Part shown: in pieces, positions 47,672 through 58,851 of the stretch
Layout: the number at the start of each line of letters is the position of its first letter
Position numbering within the stretch: the stretch's first letter is position 1
Assembly (NCBI GenBank): GCA_028095005.1
Contig: CM051459.1
Span: forward strand, 23,794,699 to 23,858,698
Origin: Rhynchospora pubera
Taxonomy: Eukaryota; Streptophyta; Magnoliopsida; Poales; Cyperaceae
Direction of reading: 5' to 3'
DNA length: 64,000 nucleotides
Notes under the pieces: model-generated
What the model saw: only the letters and a program-made list of their open reading frames with translations
Told to the model about the DNA's origin: nothing
Databases searched by the model: none
Translations under genes and position numbers: made by a program

Positions 47672-47854
47672 GGCTCTCGTTTGGATGCGTTGAGAATAAG
47701 GTAGGAAGAAGGAAGAAGGAAAGAAATTTATTGGAAAGGGATAAATTTATTGGGAAGTGTGTAACTTTTGTGAAGAGTTTGGATGGTTATAACTAAATTT
47801 ATTGGTAAAAAGTGATTATTCCTTATTCCGGGAAGAAGCCATCCAAACGGAGCC
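47672..47854. mobile_element. Harbinger/Tourist-like MITE (GGCTC type)
   Basis: 183 bp, termini GGCTCTCGTTTGGATGCG and CCATCCAAACGGAGCC, 3-bp duplication CAA. It lies in opposite orientation to 25976 and 40194. Confidence 0.92.
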
Positions 47855-49465
47855 CAAGGGAGGAAGAAATGCAATGGTTATTGCGCCAACTGAAGCATCA
47901 ATTGAGGATTGTATTTTGAAATTTTATAAACCATATGCAATCTTTTTTACTATATTTTGGGAGGGAGCTTGTGCGCTAAAAAAATTATTGATTTTATTGA
48001 ACATCCTACCAGAATATGACCAAATAGACATGCAAAATAAAAAAAACAACATATATTACTATACTGAACAAAGAATATGACCAAATAGACATGCAAAAAC
48101 AACATCTATTTTAATTATTTTATTGAATAATATCGACATATAAAGTATAATTAAATTCTCATGTAAATCTTGTGAAAGAATAAAAACAAATATCATGTAT
48201 ACAAGACTCCAACAAATAGTAATAGTGTGAATGGTGATATATTTCACGAATAAATTTTTAATATGACTTTTATAAAGCACGTTATAAATTTAGGTCATAT
48301 TAAAAATATAATTTTTTTATTTATATTATAGCTCATATCATACATATATGTATGTACGACTAAAATCTAGAAAACCATATGGGAGTAGAGAAAGCAAATT
48401 TCGTATTGAAAAAAAAATAATAGGGTTAAATTTGATGTATAAATTTTTAAAATGAATTTTATAAAACACATCAGGCAAAGTTGGTTTTGCGAGTTTCTTC
48501 AACTGTAATGCACCGATAACAATATAATAATCTTTTATACTCTCTTTTATTAATAAATTATTTTAATCCATTTTTTTCAAATATAATAGCTACAGTGCAT
48601 CACCCATTTGTGCATCATGAATTTCTTTATTAGCTATATCTCAAAATAATGAACCAAATGATAAATATAATTTATATTGAAATTTATATCTCAAAATAAT
48701 GAACCAAAGAGAAGATAAAAGTTTGTAATAAAAAAATTCCTTTTATTTTGCGAGTTTATTCAACTATAATATATCAATCTCTATCATATTAGAATTTAGA
48801 ATTCATTTGATACTTGATCAAAAGAACGAAAAATGAACATATTAGAATTAATCAATCATCGTTAACATATTCATTCATTTTTTACCACATGATCAAGTAT
48901 CAAATAAACCACAAAAATTATAAAATTTTACAATGACACATCCATCGTTATAATGAACAAATTTAACAGTTCAAATCAGGCATTTCATATTTTTCATTTT
49001 AAAATAAAATTAAAAATAAAGGGGTGGCAGTAATAATTAAATATATCATATTCATAAAAATATGTTATATTAATTAATTTTTCAAGAATCATACAAAAGT
49101 ATAGAAATACAATGCGCAAGTATAATTTTAACAATAGTAGTGATAAATTTTACAAAATAATTAAAAAAAGTGAGTTAGTAAAGAATGTCAATCAATATAT
49201 TGCGATCCTCTATAATTTCTTTTATATTAATAAACATTAGATTCTATTATTATGAAATATTTCCCAAATCAAACATAAATCTCTTTTGCGTCATCATTTG
49301 TTAATATATAAACAAGTGAACCTAGGATATCATAGGGTAGTAAGGAAAAAATATATATTTTGGAAAATAAATTAATAATTGTTGCGAGAATTTGATTTAT
49401 ATATTTTTAAAATAATAACAGTACACAAATGCTTGCATATCATATAAAGTCATTTTTAAAAGGTA
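47855..49465. other. AT-rich DNA with short direct duplications
   Basis: No gene seen. ATGACCAAATAGACATGCAA occurs near 48014 and again near 48077. TATCTCAAAATAATGAACCA occurs near 48647 and near 48687. Confidence 0.5.
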
Positions 49466-50018
49466 AAATCGAGAATAATATTTGAAATGTGTATCAAATT
49501 TTTTATTGGACCCTTTCAATGTGGAACAAAATATATATTTAGAATTTTAAATAAAAATGCAATTATTTTACATTTTATAGGACTTTTTGCAAAATGATTC
49601 AACATTTCATGACATTATAAAAAAAATGTATTAATATATTTTGAATTATTCTAGTATTAATTTCTACATCACAAGTTATCAAACTTTTTCAATATTTATT
49701 GAATGACAATATAATATTAGGTATCATCTAAAAATTTTACTAATGCTTTTGCTGGAGGGAGTCCTTCTAATGCTCGTCTTCGAATTTTGAGTTTCAAATA
49801 ACCGACCCCAACTTTTTCAATGTGATCTTTATATTAAACTCTAGTAAAAGATAATTTTTATACTTTTCTACATTTTTTACTATATTTATTAGATTTATGA
49901 AATGAGTTACTTATAAGAATGTACTAATTACATTTGCATTATGAAATCTAAAATGTAAAACAATAGTGGCTTGCTTTGCTCACTTATTCGATACTAGAAT
50001 AATTAAAAAAATATAGGA

Positions 50019-50049
<31 letters not shown>

Positions 50050-50205
50050 ACAATGTCATGAAATGTTGCATCATATTGCAAAAGTTCTACCAATGTAATA
50101 ATAATTGCACTTTTATTCAAAATTTCAAAGATTCAAATATTTTGTTTCATATCGGAAGGGTCAAATAATAAAATGCGATATACATTTCAAATATTATTCT
50201 AGTAC
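49466..50205. repeat. Large imperfect inverted repeat
   Basis: GAATAATATTTGAAATGTGT at 49471 and following sequence (ACCCTTTCAATGTGGAACAA, CATGACATTAT) reappear inverted at 49990-50205 (ending ATTTCAAATATTATTCTAG). Arms are ~200 bp. The ~300-bp loop holds a foldback-MITE-like piece and a TA microsatellite lies at 50020-50046. It forms the right edge of the DNA inserted relative to copy 1. Confidence 0.7.
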
Positions 50206-50511
50206 GTTGCTGCCAGTTTTGTGTAAATAAGTAGGTTCCATTGCTCATATAACCTCTGTCTTATGTGAACTTTTGAATAAAGTAAATTTTGTGCACAAAA
50301 GTGTACATCATTGGGGAGGAAAAAATCATAGAAGCCTACAATCCTCTATCTGTTATCAAATTCACTATTTTTGATGTAATAAATATTCAGAAATAATAGA
50401 TACAGAACCGATGAGAGTTCCACAAAAAATTTATCAAAAAATATAATATAAAAATCTCACGGGCAATAAACAAACATGCTAACAAAACTGCCTAACCCAG
50501 CCAGAAATTCC

Positions 50512-53500
50512 TCATACATCGTAGAGTTTGAGAATCGACTCAATTTTGGTACAGCAAAATGGGCACTCACAACTAGAGTCTTTTATCTTCTGTAAACATC
50601 CCATGCAGCCAGCCTTGTGTCCACATGGTATGTACGCACCCTCCACCGGCTTTTCCATGCAGATGCTGCACATGAGCAAATTGACATTTCTGTTATCGAA
50701 TTCTTCAATTCGACTCGACTTGGGATCAGTTGGGCAGACACTATCAACTTTAGATTCAGCAAGGAAAGATTCGGTAGAAAGAGAATCCAATGGTGGAGCT
50801 GACGGGGCTGAAGATATGCTTAGAATAGGAACATAGTTGGCTCCCAATTCATGTAGACTCGATGCATCTATTGTTGGGGTACTTGGGCCAGCGGTTGGCA
50901 CGTCGGTACCTAATAGGAAGGTATAATAAAAGATATAAGATTCGATATTGTTTTTTATTTTTTAAAAATAAGATATCCTGGTAACTAGCTCCTAAAGATG
51001 GAGTTGCTATCAACATGTTATTTATCCATGGTTGTACAAAGTTTAACAGGTATAATCTTACTGGCATGGCACTGCTAGCAACCACCATGTATGCAATATG
51101 TATTGAGTATTGACGCATACCAAGTTCCATTAATTCTGATTTTATAGCTAACTAGTTCCTGTCTAATTAACATTAATTGGAACGTTCTTTTTCTGGGCCC
51201 AACTCCACTCTTGTGGTAAGGATCGTTCTATACAGAATATTTAAACTGTTCAATTCTTACATAGAGTCCTATGAGGATGTAAGTCCTCAACATTGGACCT
51301 GGTAGGCTGGTACCTCGGATAGATACCAGACACTTCAAATATTTCACTCTCCAATGATATATATTCTTTTTTAGGGTCCTCCAATGATATATTCGTGCAA
51401 CCAGAGAGAAGCCCTGATATGTCCCTTTTCATATTTAATTTTAATCGAAATCTGCAATCATAGCAGTTTGTCACTAGAACAACTGAAACTTTACTATTCA
51501 TATTTAATTTTAATCGAAATCTGCAATCCTTTTCTACATTCAGATTTATGTTCAACAAACCATTGAAATTTTTTATCATACGAAAACAAAATGCTAGGAG
51601 ATTGATCTACTGTAATAAGGAGATGTGAAAGAGGTCAATATCTCTGATTTCGGCCTGGGAGTGCCCAAAAGAAATAGTGGATCCTAGAAGTAAATTATCA
51701 TATGGGTATTTTGTCATGTATGAGATATGTCAGGATTTAGACAATTACATAATAGAAGTAGCCGTTACATTTAGATTGAGGTTAAGGCTGAGAGAGCCAA
51801 TTAGAGAGTAGTATTAGAGTGTCCATGGATTGATGAGTTGGCATTAGGATATTTAATCAATAAATGTATCTAACGGCTGAGATTAGGATCAGATTAGGAT
51901 GTTTAGCTATAAATAGATGAGTGCTCTTGTAATTGGTATGAAGAAAATTGATTAATGAAAGTTCTTTTCTATCTCTCTTCTCTTACTGTTCCCTAATTAC
52001 CCCTTTACCAGTATCCGATTTTCCACCTAAATTATATCAAAATGAACCTAAATCACGCAAAGAACGTGACAAGTGGTATCAGCAGCCTTCCGATTGCATC
52101 TGGGAGTGCAAAACACTGTTCGTCGGAGATTTAAGATTCACCAAGCATCATGCCTCCAACAGACGATGGAGCAGAAGCAAGCGATGACGAGATTTTGACT
52201 GAAGATCTTTCAGCTCTAATCGTAGCAGCAATAACAGAGGCGTTCTCATCCATAAGGGTAGAATTGAAGGCCATCCAGGATGCACATAACCAATGGGAGA
52301 AGAAATGGGCAGCTCGAGAAGCATCCAACGAAATGGGTACAAAGGTCGACCTACAATCACTCTTTGAAAGGTACTTGCAATCTCATAATCAAGAACCGGC
52401 TACATCAACCATGATGGACTCTCCTATGGTACAAGATTTTGATTATGATGGAGGAAGCAAGAACAGTGGTTGCATGGCAAGAAATGTTGAAGACCCTCTT
52501 TTCGACTTGGATGAAGAGGTTGAGATGCATCCAACTCCAGAACTGGTTGAAGAGCTGAGCACTCAAGAGGAAGAAACCAATACTATCAGTTCAAATGCCA
52601 AAGACTGCGACAATCCTGCGAGTCAATTGGAGAGCATGTTGGAACAATTCTTGCAACCTCAAGTCAACAAGCAACCTGAAGAAGTGCAAATTCATGATTC
52701 AACTCCCAACAAGGAGATGACCTATGAATCCAATCCTACCATGCACCTTTCCTTCATCTACCATATGAGAAGAAATCTTGGGTCACAATTACAAGATGCT
52801 GAGAAGGGAGTTGGCTGCCTAGAAGAGCAAAGAGGAGAGAAGCAATTCAGTGCTCTAGACTTCCTTCACCAAGGGTATATTGGTCATACACTGCAGCTGA
52901 AATTTACTTCTTTTCATTGGTCTGAGATTCTAAATTGGATTGCGGATTGTGAAGCTTATTTTGGAATTACTCAAGTCCTTGCAATTTATAAGCTCAAAAT
53001 GATCAAATTCTGGCAAGGAAACATGGCAAAACTGGGAGTGAAAATGATCATCCAGAACAAGGATGGAACTTCATGGAATTTCTTCAAGTTACTTTGGCTG
53101 GATAGACAATGCTTCAGGTTTCATCCTTGGGGACAAGGATGTTTTGGAGGAGAAGGGAATGTCATGTATGAGATATGTCAGGATTTAGACAATTACATAA
53201 TAGAAGTAGCCGTTACATTTAGATTGAGGTTAAGGCTGAGAGAGCCAATTAGAGAGTAGTATTAGAGTGTCCATGGATTGATGAGTTGGCATTAGGATAT
53301 TTAATCAATAAATGTATCTAACGGCTGAGATTAGGATCAGATTAGGATGTTTAGCTATAAATAGATGAGTGCTCTTGTAATTGGTATGAAGAAAATTGAT
53401 CAATGAAAGTTCTTTTCTATCTCTCTTCTCTTACTGTTCCCTAATTACCCCTTTACCAGTATCCGATTTTCCACCTAAATTATATCAAAATGAACCTAAA

Positions 53501-56500
53501 TCACGCAAAGAACGTGACATATTTATTTCTCAAACATCATCATTTGATGGATAATTAACTGTCCCTTTATTATACCTTCCTGGCATGAACCCGGCTGGCA
53601 GGTACTAACAGGTAAGACCAGGAAGTAAATTAAGTTCTGTGTCAAACACTCTTAATTTCATTCATCTCATTATGAACTGTATAGTCCATAATAAAGGGAC
53701 AACTATAGTAAAATTGTTATCTCTAATTTCTCGTCACAACAATGATAAAAACAGACAAAATACTATATGTTACTCAGTTCTCTCTTCTCTGTCTGAAACA
53801 GGGAAGGTTCCAGAATTTCCGATTTTCTCAGAGGACTAGAAATGCCGTACTTCCTCTATGGATTTAAGTGTTTGATAGTTAAATACCGTACTTCCTCTAT
53901 GGAGAAATACCGATTTTCTCCGATATTTCATGGTCAAAATAACGCATAAATAAATGCTAATCAAACCACACTTCTTTGTGAAAGATACGCTCAAAATACT
54001 ATTGTCGGCTATTAAATTTCTGATAAACAATCGCTAAAATCTGTTAAAGCCCGCTAAACTATCACTAAACGACTGCTAAAGTCTGCTAAATTACCGCTAT
54101 CGGAAAAAAAAAAAGGTAAATATACAATTTTAATTTAGCACCATAGCATTTATCAAATTGTAATGCTAAAGCGCCACTAAAGTCTGCTATTTAAATCACT
54201 TATTATATAGTAGTTTAACAATTAAACATGTGACCTAAATATCGATATTTATACCTTAATTTTCCTTTTTCTACTTTTAGATCTAGATCTTCAATATTGA
54301 ACAATTGAATATTTTCATTACACGGACACAAAATGCTAAACACATGACATTGATCTACATATCTTCTTTTAACAAAAGAGAAATTACCTTCAAAAGAACC
54401 ACAAGGCCCTTCTTGTATTGCCATGTGATTTGATGCCTTTTTGATAGCCATTTCAGGAACCTCGTCTCTTAGATCTAAAAGATAAGTGGATGCCAGCACT
54501 TGAATTAATTTTAAAGATGGTTGAAAAATTACGTTATGATCGTTCATTCTATCTTTTTAATATTATCGATATATTGTTCCTCTTTTATTTTTTAGGGCCA
54601 GTAATACTGACAACTTTTTTATCAATAAAAAGAAATTTACGAAATTCTAAGATAAAAAAAAACTCAATATCAATACGAGTATAATTAAAATCGGTACAAC
54701 ACAACAAACAAACAGTTTAAACTCCTACAAAGTTTGTACCCCAATAGTAGAGCATTATGACCAATAATAAATAGAGTACAAAATAACACTACAACAAAAA
54801 AGATTATTAGTACCGGCTCATTAGTACCGGTTTTTAAGAAAATCGGTACTAATAATAAATCATGACATTTTCGTAATTGTCAGATATATTATTTAGTACC
54901 GGTTTTTTAAAAAAACCAGTACTAAAAATCGTCTGAAAAATAAAAAAAACGTTTTTAATTTAGTACCGGTTTTTTATAAAAAACCGGTACTAAAAATCAA
55001 TTAATTAGTACCGGTTTTTTATAAAAAATCGGTACTAATATTTTTTAGTACGTAAAAAACCGGTATCAATTAATTGATTTTTAGTACTAATATTTTTTAT
55101 AAAAAACCGGTACTAATATTTTTCAGTCGATTATTACGTATCTTAAAGGAGATATATAGACTCAAAGCCTTGCAAAAGGTGAAGCTTGAAATAGCGAAAG
55201 AAAGAGAGTTAGAGAGAGAGAGAGAGAGGCAAAGAGAAATGAATGGAAGAGGAGATGGAGGCTTCAAATCTTCTCCATGGAATACTAGAGGTTACCGTGT
55301 TCGAAGCATAGCACCTCTATCATACTCTTCATGCAGAAATCAAGCAGGTCATATATTTTCTTCTCCTCTATCAATTTTGTTTCCCTTCATTCTCTTTCTC
55401 AAAAGGGGCTTTGCAATGCAGAATTACATTTTCAAGTTTAGAAAAGAAGGGGAAATTTTCACCAATGTACACAAACTTAAGGCATCTTTGTCTACATGTA
55501 AATATGAAGAATGAAATTTAGAAAAACAAGGTAAGAGCAAAAAGAAAATAAAAAGAAAAATAGGTTATGTACGCATATGCAACTACCATTCTTCTAATTA
55601 GGTTGGTTAGACACTACGAATTTTTCTCTTCCATGAATTTGAACAATGTCTACAAAATCTTATCCAATTTATTTTACAAATGCGTTACTCCTTTTTCAAA
55701 ATATTCAAATTAACATTAGTAATTTGTTAATAATATAATTTTCAAGACGACGTAAAATTTTCCAGAAATAGATTTTTTTTAAAAAAAAAAATAAATAATT
55801 TAGTACCGGTTTTTAACTAAAAACCGGTACTAAATAATTTTTTTGTTTTTTTAATTAATTTAGTACCGGTTTTTAGCTAAAAACCGGTACTAAATTAATT
55901 AAAATTTTGTGTTTTTTGTTAAATTAATTTTAGTACCGGTTTTTTATAAAAAACCGGTACTAAAATTAATTTAAGAAATAACCGAAAATTTTAATTCATT
56001 TAGTACCGGTTTTTTATAAAAAAACCGGTACTAAATGTTTAATATTTAATTACGGTTTTTTTATATATTTTTAGTACCGGTTTTTTATAAAAAACCGGTA
56101 CTAATATCGTTTCCTGCCACCTTTACTACCGGCTTATTAGTACCGATTTTTTATTGCTGTTAGTACCCCCTATTATTAGTACCGCTGCAAAACCGGTACT
56201 AATGATAGGAAAAAAACCGGTACTAATATTGAAATTTGGCGTAGTGTAAGCACCGTACTCAAATTGAAATTCATTTATCAAAAAATAATAATTTTCATCA
56301 AAATATTTTCTGTGTTTATAGATTTATTTTTATTTTTTAAAAGTATAATAAATTTTGCTTAAATATTTATTTATCCACATACACAGTGACATTTTTTCTA
56401 TGTTAATTTTAAAAATTTCACCCCATAACTTCATAAACTTTATTATATTAGTTTGTCGCTTAATCAGTTGACCTCTTAGTTATCCTTCTTTTTTATGAGA

Positions 56501-58748
56501 TGTAGGTTATCCCTCTTTACATTCAGATTTAGGTTATTATTCGTTTAATTGTTTTTCCCTTCCATCATAAGGAAATAAAACCCTAACCAAGGAGATTGAT
56601 CTAGTTATCTTCTCTTAACAAAATTGGTTTTACACCACTCCCAAACAGTGCAATTTCAAGTATACCATCACATCAACTAATTCGATATATACAATCATCA
56701 AACAACACAAATTGATTATATGTCATTATTTCCAGTTACATCACATTTAAAATTATTTTTTGTATGTCAGATTTATTAATAATTCCTAGAATACCCTTCC
56801 TAAAGATATCGCATCTGGGATTGATCAAAAAGAAATAAAGATCCTCTCTTCGTGTCATCCTGTTTGGTTTGGTGGAATTTCGTGGAGGCGACAGATTTAT
56901 AGTTTTAAAAGTTTCTGCTATATTGTTAGAAAAAAATTAAGTTTCAGTTGTTACTTTGCACAATTATTCTGTGAGCCAGCATCTTTATTTCAACAACTTA
57001 TTAGTTAAAATTTTTCATGTTTAATGGGATTTGTACAGTAATTACATCATGGTTTTAAAAGAAAGATAAACGTGATATGGTAATTTCAATAGACATCATC
57101 TGCCGCTCATTTATTTTGATTTGCAACTCAATTTCGTAACTTAAGTAGCCATCAAATAACTTTAAAGAAGAAAAATATAGTGAACTCACTATCCAAGAAG
57201 ATGGCCCGACTGATCTGATATAATAAATATATATTCTTAGCGGTCAGTTCAATAGCGTTCACCATCATAAATTTTCCTTTCTTTTTTTTTCAATCTAGTG
57301 GTTGCAAAAAAAACTAATTATAATTATTTTGCAGTGACATAGATTTAATTAGTTGTTTTATGATGGCGTATTTCGAATTTTAATGTTTTGTAGTGATATA
57401 TCTAAAAGGAAACATGGTTATTTTAATTGACCAATGTTATAAAACTAATTTTAATTGTTTTGTAGTGGTAAAAAAATAATTAGTTCTTTTGCAATGATAT
57501 ATCTTGAATTTTAAACTTTTGCAATAGCATAAACCAAAATGCCCAAAAAAAAAAATTACCTCCAAAATACTGCCCGTTCCGTATTGCCGATTGAACTGAT
57601 TCTTTGATAGCCATCCTCACCATCTCCTCTTCTATATCTTAAAGACAATTGGATCGAGTCACTAAAATAAGTTTTAAAAAATTTTATAATAATGTTTATA
57701 AAGTACACTAAAAATTGTTCAACATTTTTTTTTTTTTTGTCTTCATCACGTTATTGATATTGTTTGCTAATAATTTCAAATAGAAGCTTCTAACTGTAAG
57801 TTTCCAATTACGATTCTGTTCAATTGAGGAACCAACAATTTACACAGCGCTCTGTTTATCCTTCCAAGTGAGGGCAACATGTATAAAAGTTTCTTGATAT
57901 ATTGCAAGTTTTATAATACTAAAAACTAAGGAACAACCGAACAAAGTACAAGCCTGCTCACCATTCTCGGAGATGTCATACTCGGAGATGTAAGATTCAG
58001 AAAATTCTGGCGATCTAAGACTAAGAGAATCTGTTTCACTAGAATCTTCGTTGTCACCCACATGTATGGCATTTGCTGTCTTAATCTTTGGAGCTGGAAT
58101 TAAAGATGTCTCTAACAATGCATGGTTTATATTTTCTGACGTTAAATGACCACTTCGCTGAGCAACTGATATGAGCTTGAGTGCGTTGTAAAATCCTAAT
58201 CCATCAAGAAAACCCCTCTCGTCTTGATCAGCATAACCGCATATCTACAGAGGAAGAGAATGACTAAATTAGAAGCTGTTTCTGATTAGTTGTATAAGCC
58301 CAATCAGGGAAGAATGCAGAACATGAGAAGAAGTAAACTCCAAAAACAGAGATGGATATGTGTTTTACAGGAAGGTAGAGGTTATATTTTTTAAATATTT
58401 TGAGCTGGTTTTGATCCCCTAAGCAATTTTCATTGCTTCCGTCCATTTTTTTGTTTTTTCCTTTCAATATTTATATATTCTTTTTGCATAACTCTGATTG
58501 AATGCAATGAAATAAATAGGCCGAAATGGAGCATGGATAGTCAACATGAGAGGAATTTGTATTATTATTATTTTTTTCACTATCATGAGAGGCCGGGGTA
58601 CCTGAGTCAAAACATCCCGAGGCAAGTTTGAGCCACAAAAGAAATCAATAGCCTCAGAGTAATTAATCGTTCCATCGCCATTCAAGTCAGCTATGCGAAA
58701 GTAATCCTCATAAACCTCCTTGTCTAGCTGAATTGAGAAGCTCATCAT
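50512..58748 (-). CDS. Gene C: EH-UIM-UIM-RING protein with deleted second EH domain (330 aa)
   Basis: Exons that close in frame: 58748-58602, 58244-57962, 57637-57560, 54474-54388 and 50909-50512 (993 bp). EH1 keeps the EF loop DLNGDGTINYSE, but the NPF-pocket Trp is Cys (residue 51, ICGYADQDE). Most of EH2 and the exon matching gene A exon 3 are deleted. Exon 2 can end at a consensus GTGAGC donor inside the old coding region (57962), giving phase 1, exactly what the next exon needs. Two phase-1 UIM-like exons follow, IEEEMVRMAIKESVQSA and LRDEVPEMAIKKASNH, each optional without frame loss. The RING keeps all eight ligands. The last two introns exceed 3 kb because of transposons. It may be an expressed altered paralogue or a decaying one. 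Confidence 0.55.
51712..53519 (+). mobile_element. Young non-autonomous LTR retrotransposon with gag-like frame
   Basis: Two 360-bp LTRs (51712-52071 and 53160-53519) begin TGTCATGTATGAG and end AACGTGACA. They differ at one position by direct comparison (GATTAATG versus GATCAATG). The 5-bp target duplication TATTT flanks the element (51707-51711 and 53520-53524). The primer site TGGTATCAGCAGCC (52074-52087) fits initiator-Met tRNA, and a purine tract GGAGGAGAAGGGAA precedes the right LTR. Size, short LTRs and a lone gag-like frame fit the TR-GAG class. It inserted into the last intron of gene C. Confidence 0.96.
52150..53259 (+). CDS. gag-like protein of the LTR retrotransposon (369 aa)
   Basis: An open frame filling the internal region and ending 100 bp inside the right LTR. 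The N-terminal half is acidic and Gln/Glu-rich, with a helical stretch (LSALIVAAITEAFSSIRVEL). Residues ~255-295 (FHWSEILNWIADCEAYFGI) match the start of the Retrotrans_gag domain of Ty3/Gypsy elements (F-x-G-x-x-x-x-x-W-I-x-x-C-E-x-Y-F). No zinc knuckle, protease, reverse transcriptase or integrase follows, so replication would need an autonomous partner. Confidence 0.7.
   Translation: MPPTDDGAEASDDEILTEDLSALIVAAITEAFSSIRVELKAIQDAHNQWEKKWAAREASNEMGTKVDLQSLFERYLQSHNQEPATSTMMDSPMVQDFDYDGGSKNSGCMARNVEDPLFDLDEEVEMHPTPELVEELSTQEEETNTISSNAKDCDNPASQLESMLEQFLQPQVNKQPEEVQIHDSTPNKEMTYESNPTMHLSFIYHMRRNLGSQLQDAEKGVGCLEEQRGEKQFSALDFLHQGYIGHTLQLKFTSFHWSEILNWIADCEAYFGITQVLAIYKLKMIKFWQGNMAKLGVKMIIQNKDGTSWNFFKLLWLDRQCFRFHPWGQGCFGGEGNVMYEICQDLDNYIIEVAVTFRLRLRLREPIRE
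53525..54387. other. Gene C intron sequence
   Basis: Intronic. The part 54240-54387 resembles the intron next to gene A exon 4. 53860-54110 holds short repeats of ACTTCCTCTATGGA and CGCTAAA type. Confidence 0.4.
54787..56246. mobile_element. Short CACTA element in a gene C intron
   Basis: 1,460 bp, from CACTACAACAAAAAAG to TTGAAATTTGGCGTAGTG, 3-bp duplication TAA (54784-54786 and 56247-56249). Subterminal TTAGTACCGGTTTTT arrays occupy both thirds, as in 18148-25719. The middle (55130-55520) has a GA-rich leader-like part and a short frame (SSPWNTRGYRVRS) that could be a captured exon but is not recognised. Non-autonomous. Confidence 0.94.
56250..57559. other. Gene C intron sequence
   Basis: Intronic. 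56450-56640 resembles sequence flanking the UIM exons elsewhere (GGAGATTGATCTAGTTATC, compare CATTGATCTACATATC at 54348), pointing to repeated duplication of the UIM-exon region. Confidence 0.4.
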
Positions 58749-58843
58749 ACCCAGAGCACAAAAGCAAATACTAATAATGAAGAAAAGGTCAGGAGGAGTG
58801 CATATAGGAGGGTGCATGCGTTGGAGGAGGTGAAAGAGGACAT

Positions 58844-58851
58844 CTTTTATA
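58844..58851 (-). promoter_or_regulatory. TATA box of gene C
   Basis: Reads TTAGTATAAAAGATGTCC on the gene strand, 96-103 bp before the ATG, followed by a CT-rich patch, as in gene A. The same core is found in gene B. Confidence 0.7.

Noticed and set aside
49131..49145. AATAGTAGTG as the right end of the CACTA element starting at 45420
   Set aside because: There is no subterminal GATGCAA array beside it, and the 3 bp after it (ATA) do not match those before 45420 (GTT).
58749..58817. Upstream in-frame Met that would add 23 residues to gene C
   Set aside because: Gene A starts at the aligned MMSF and lacks this extension. The added residues are a low-complexity leader translation, so the start at 58748 was chosen.
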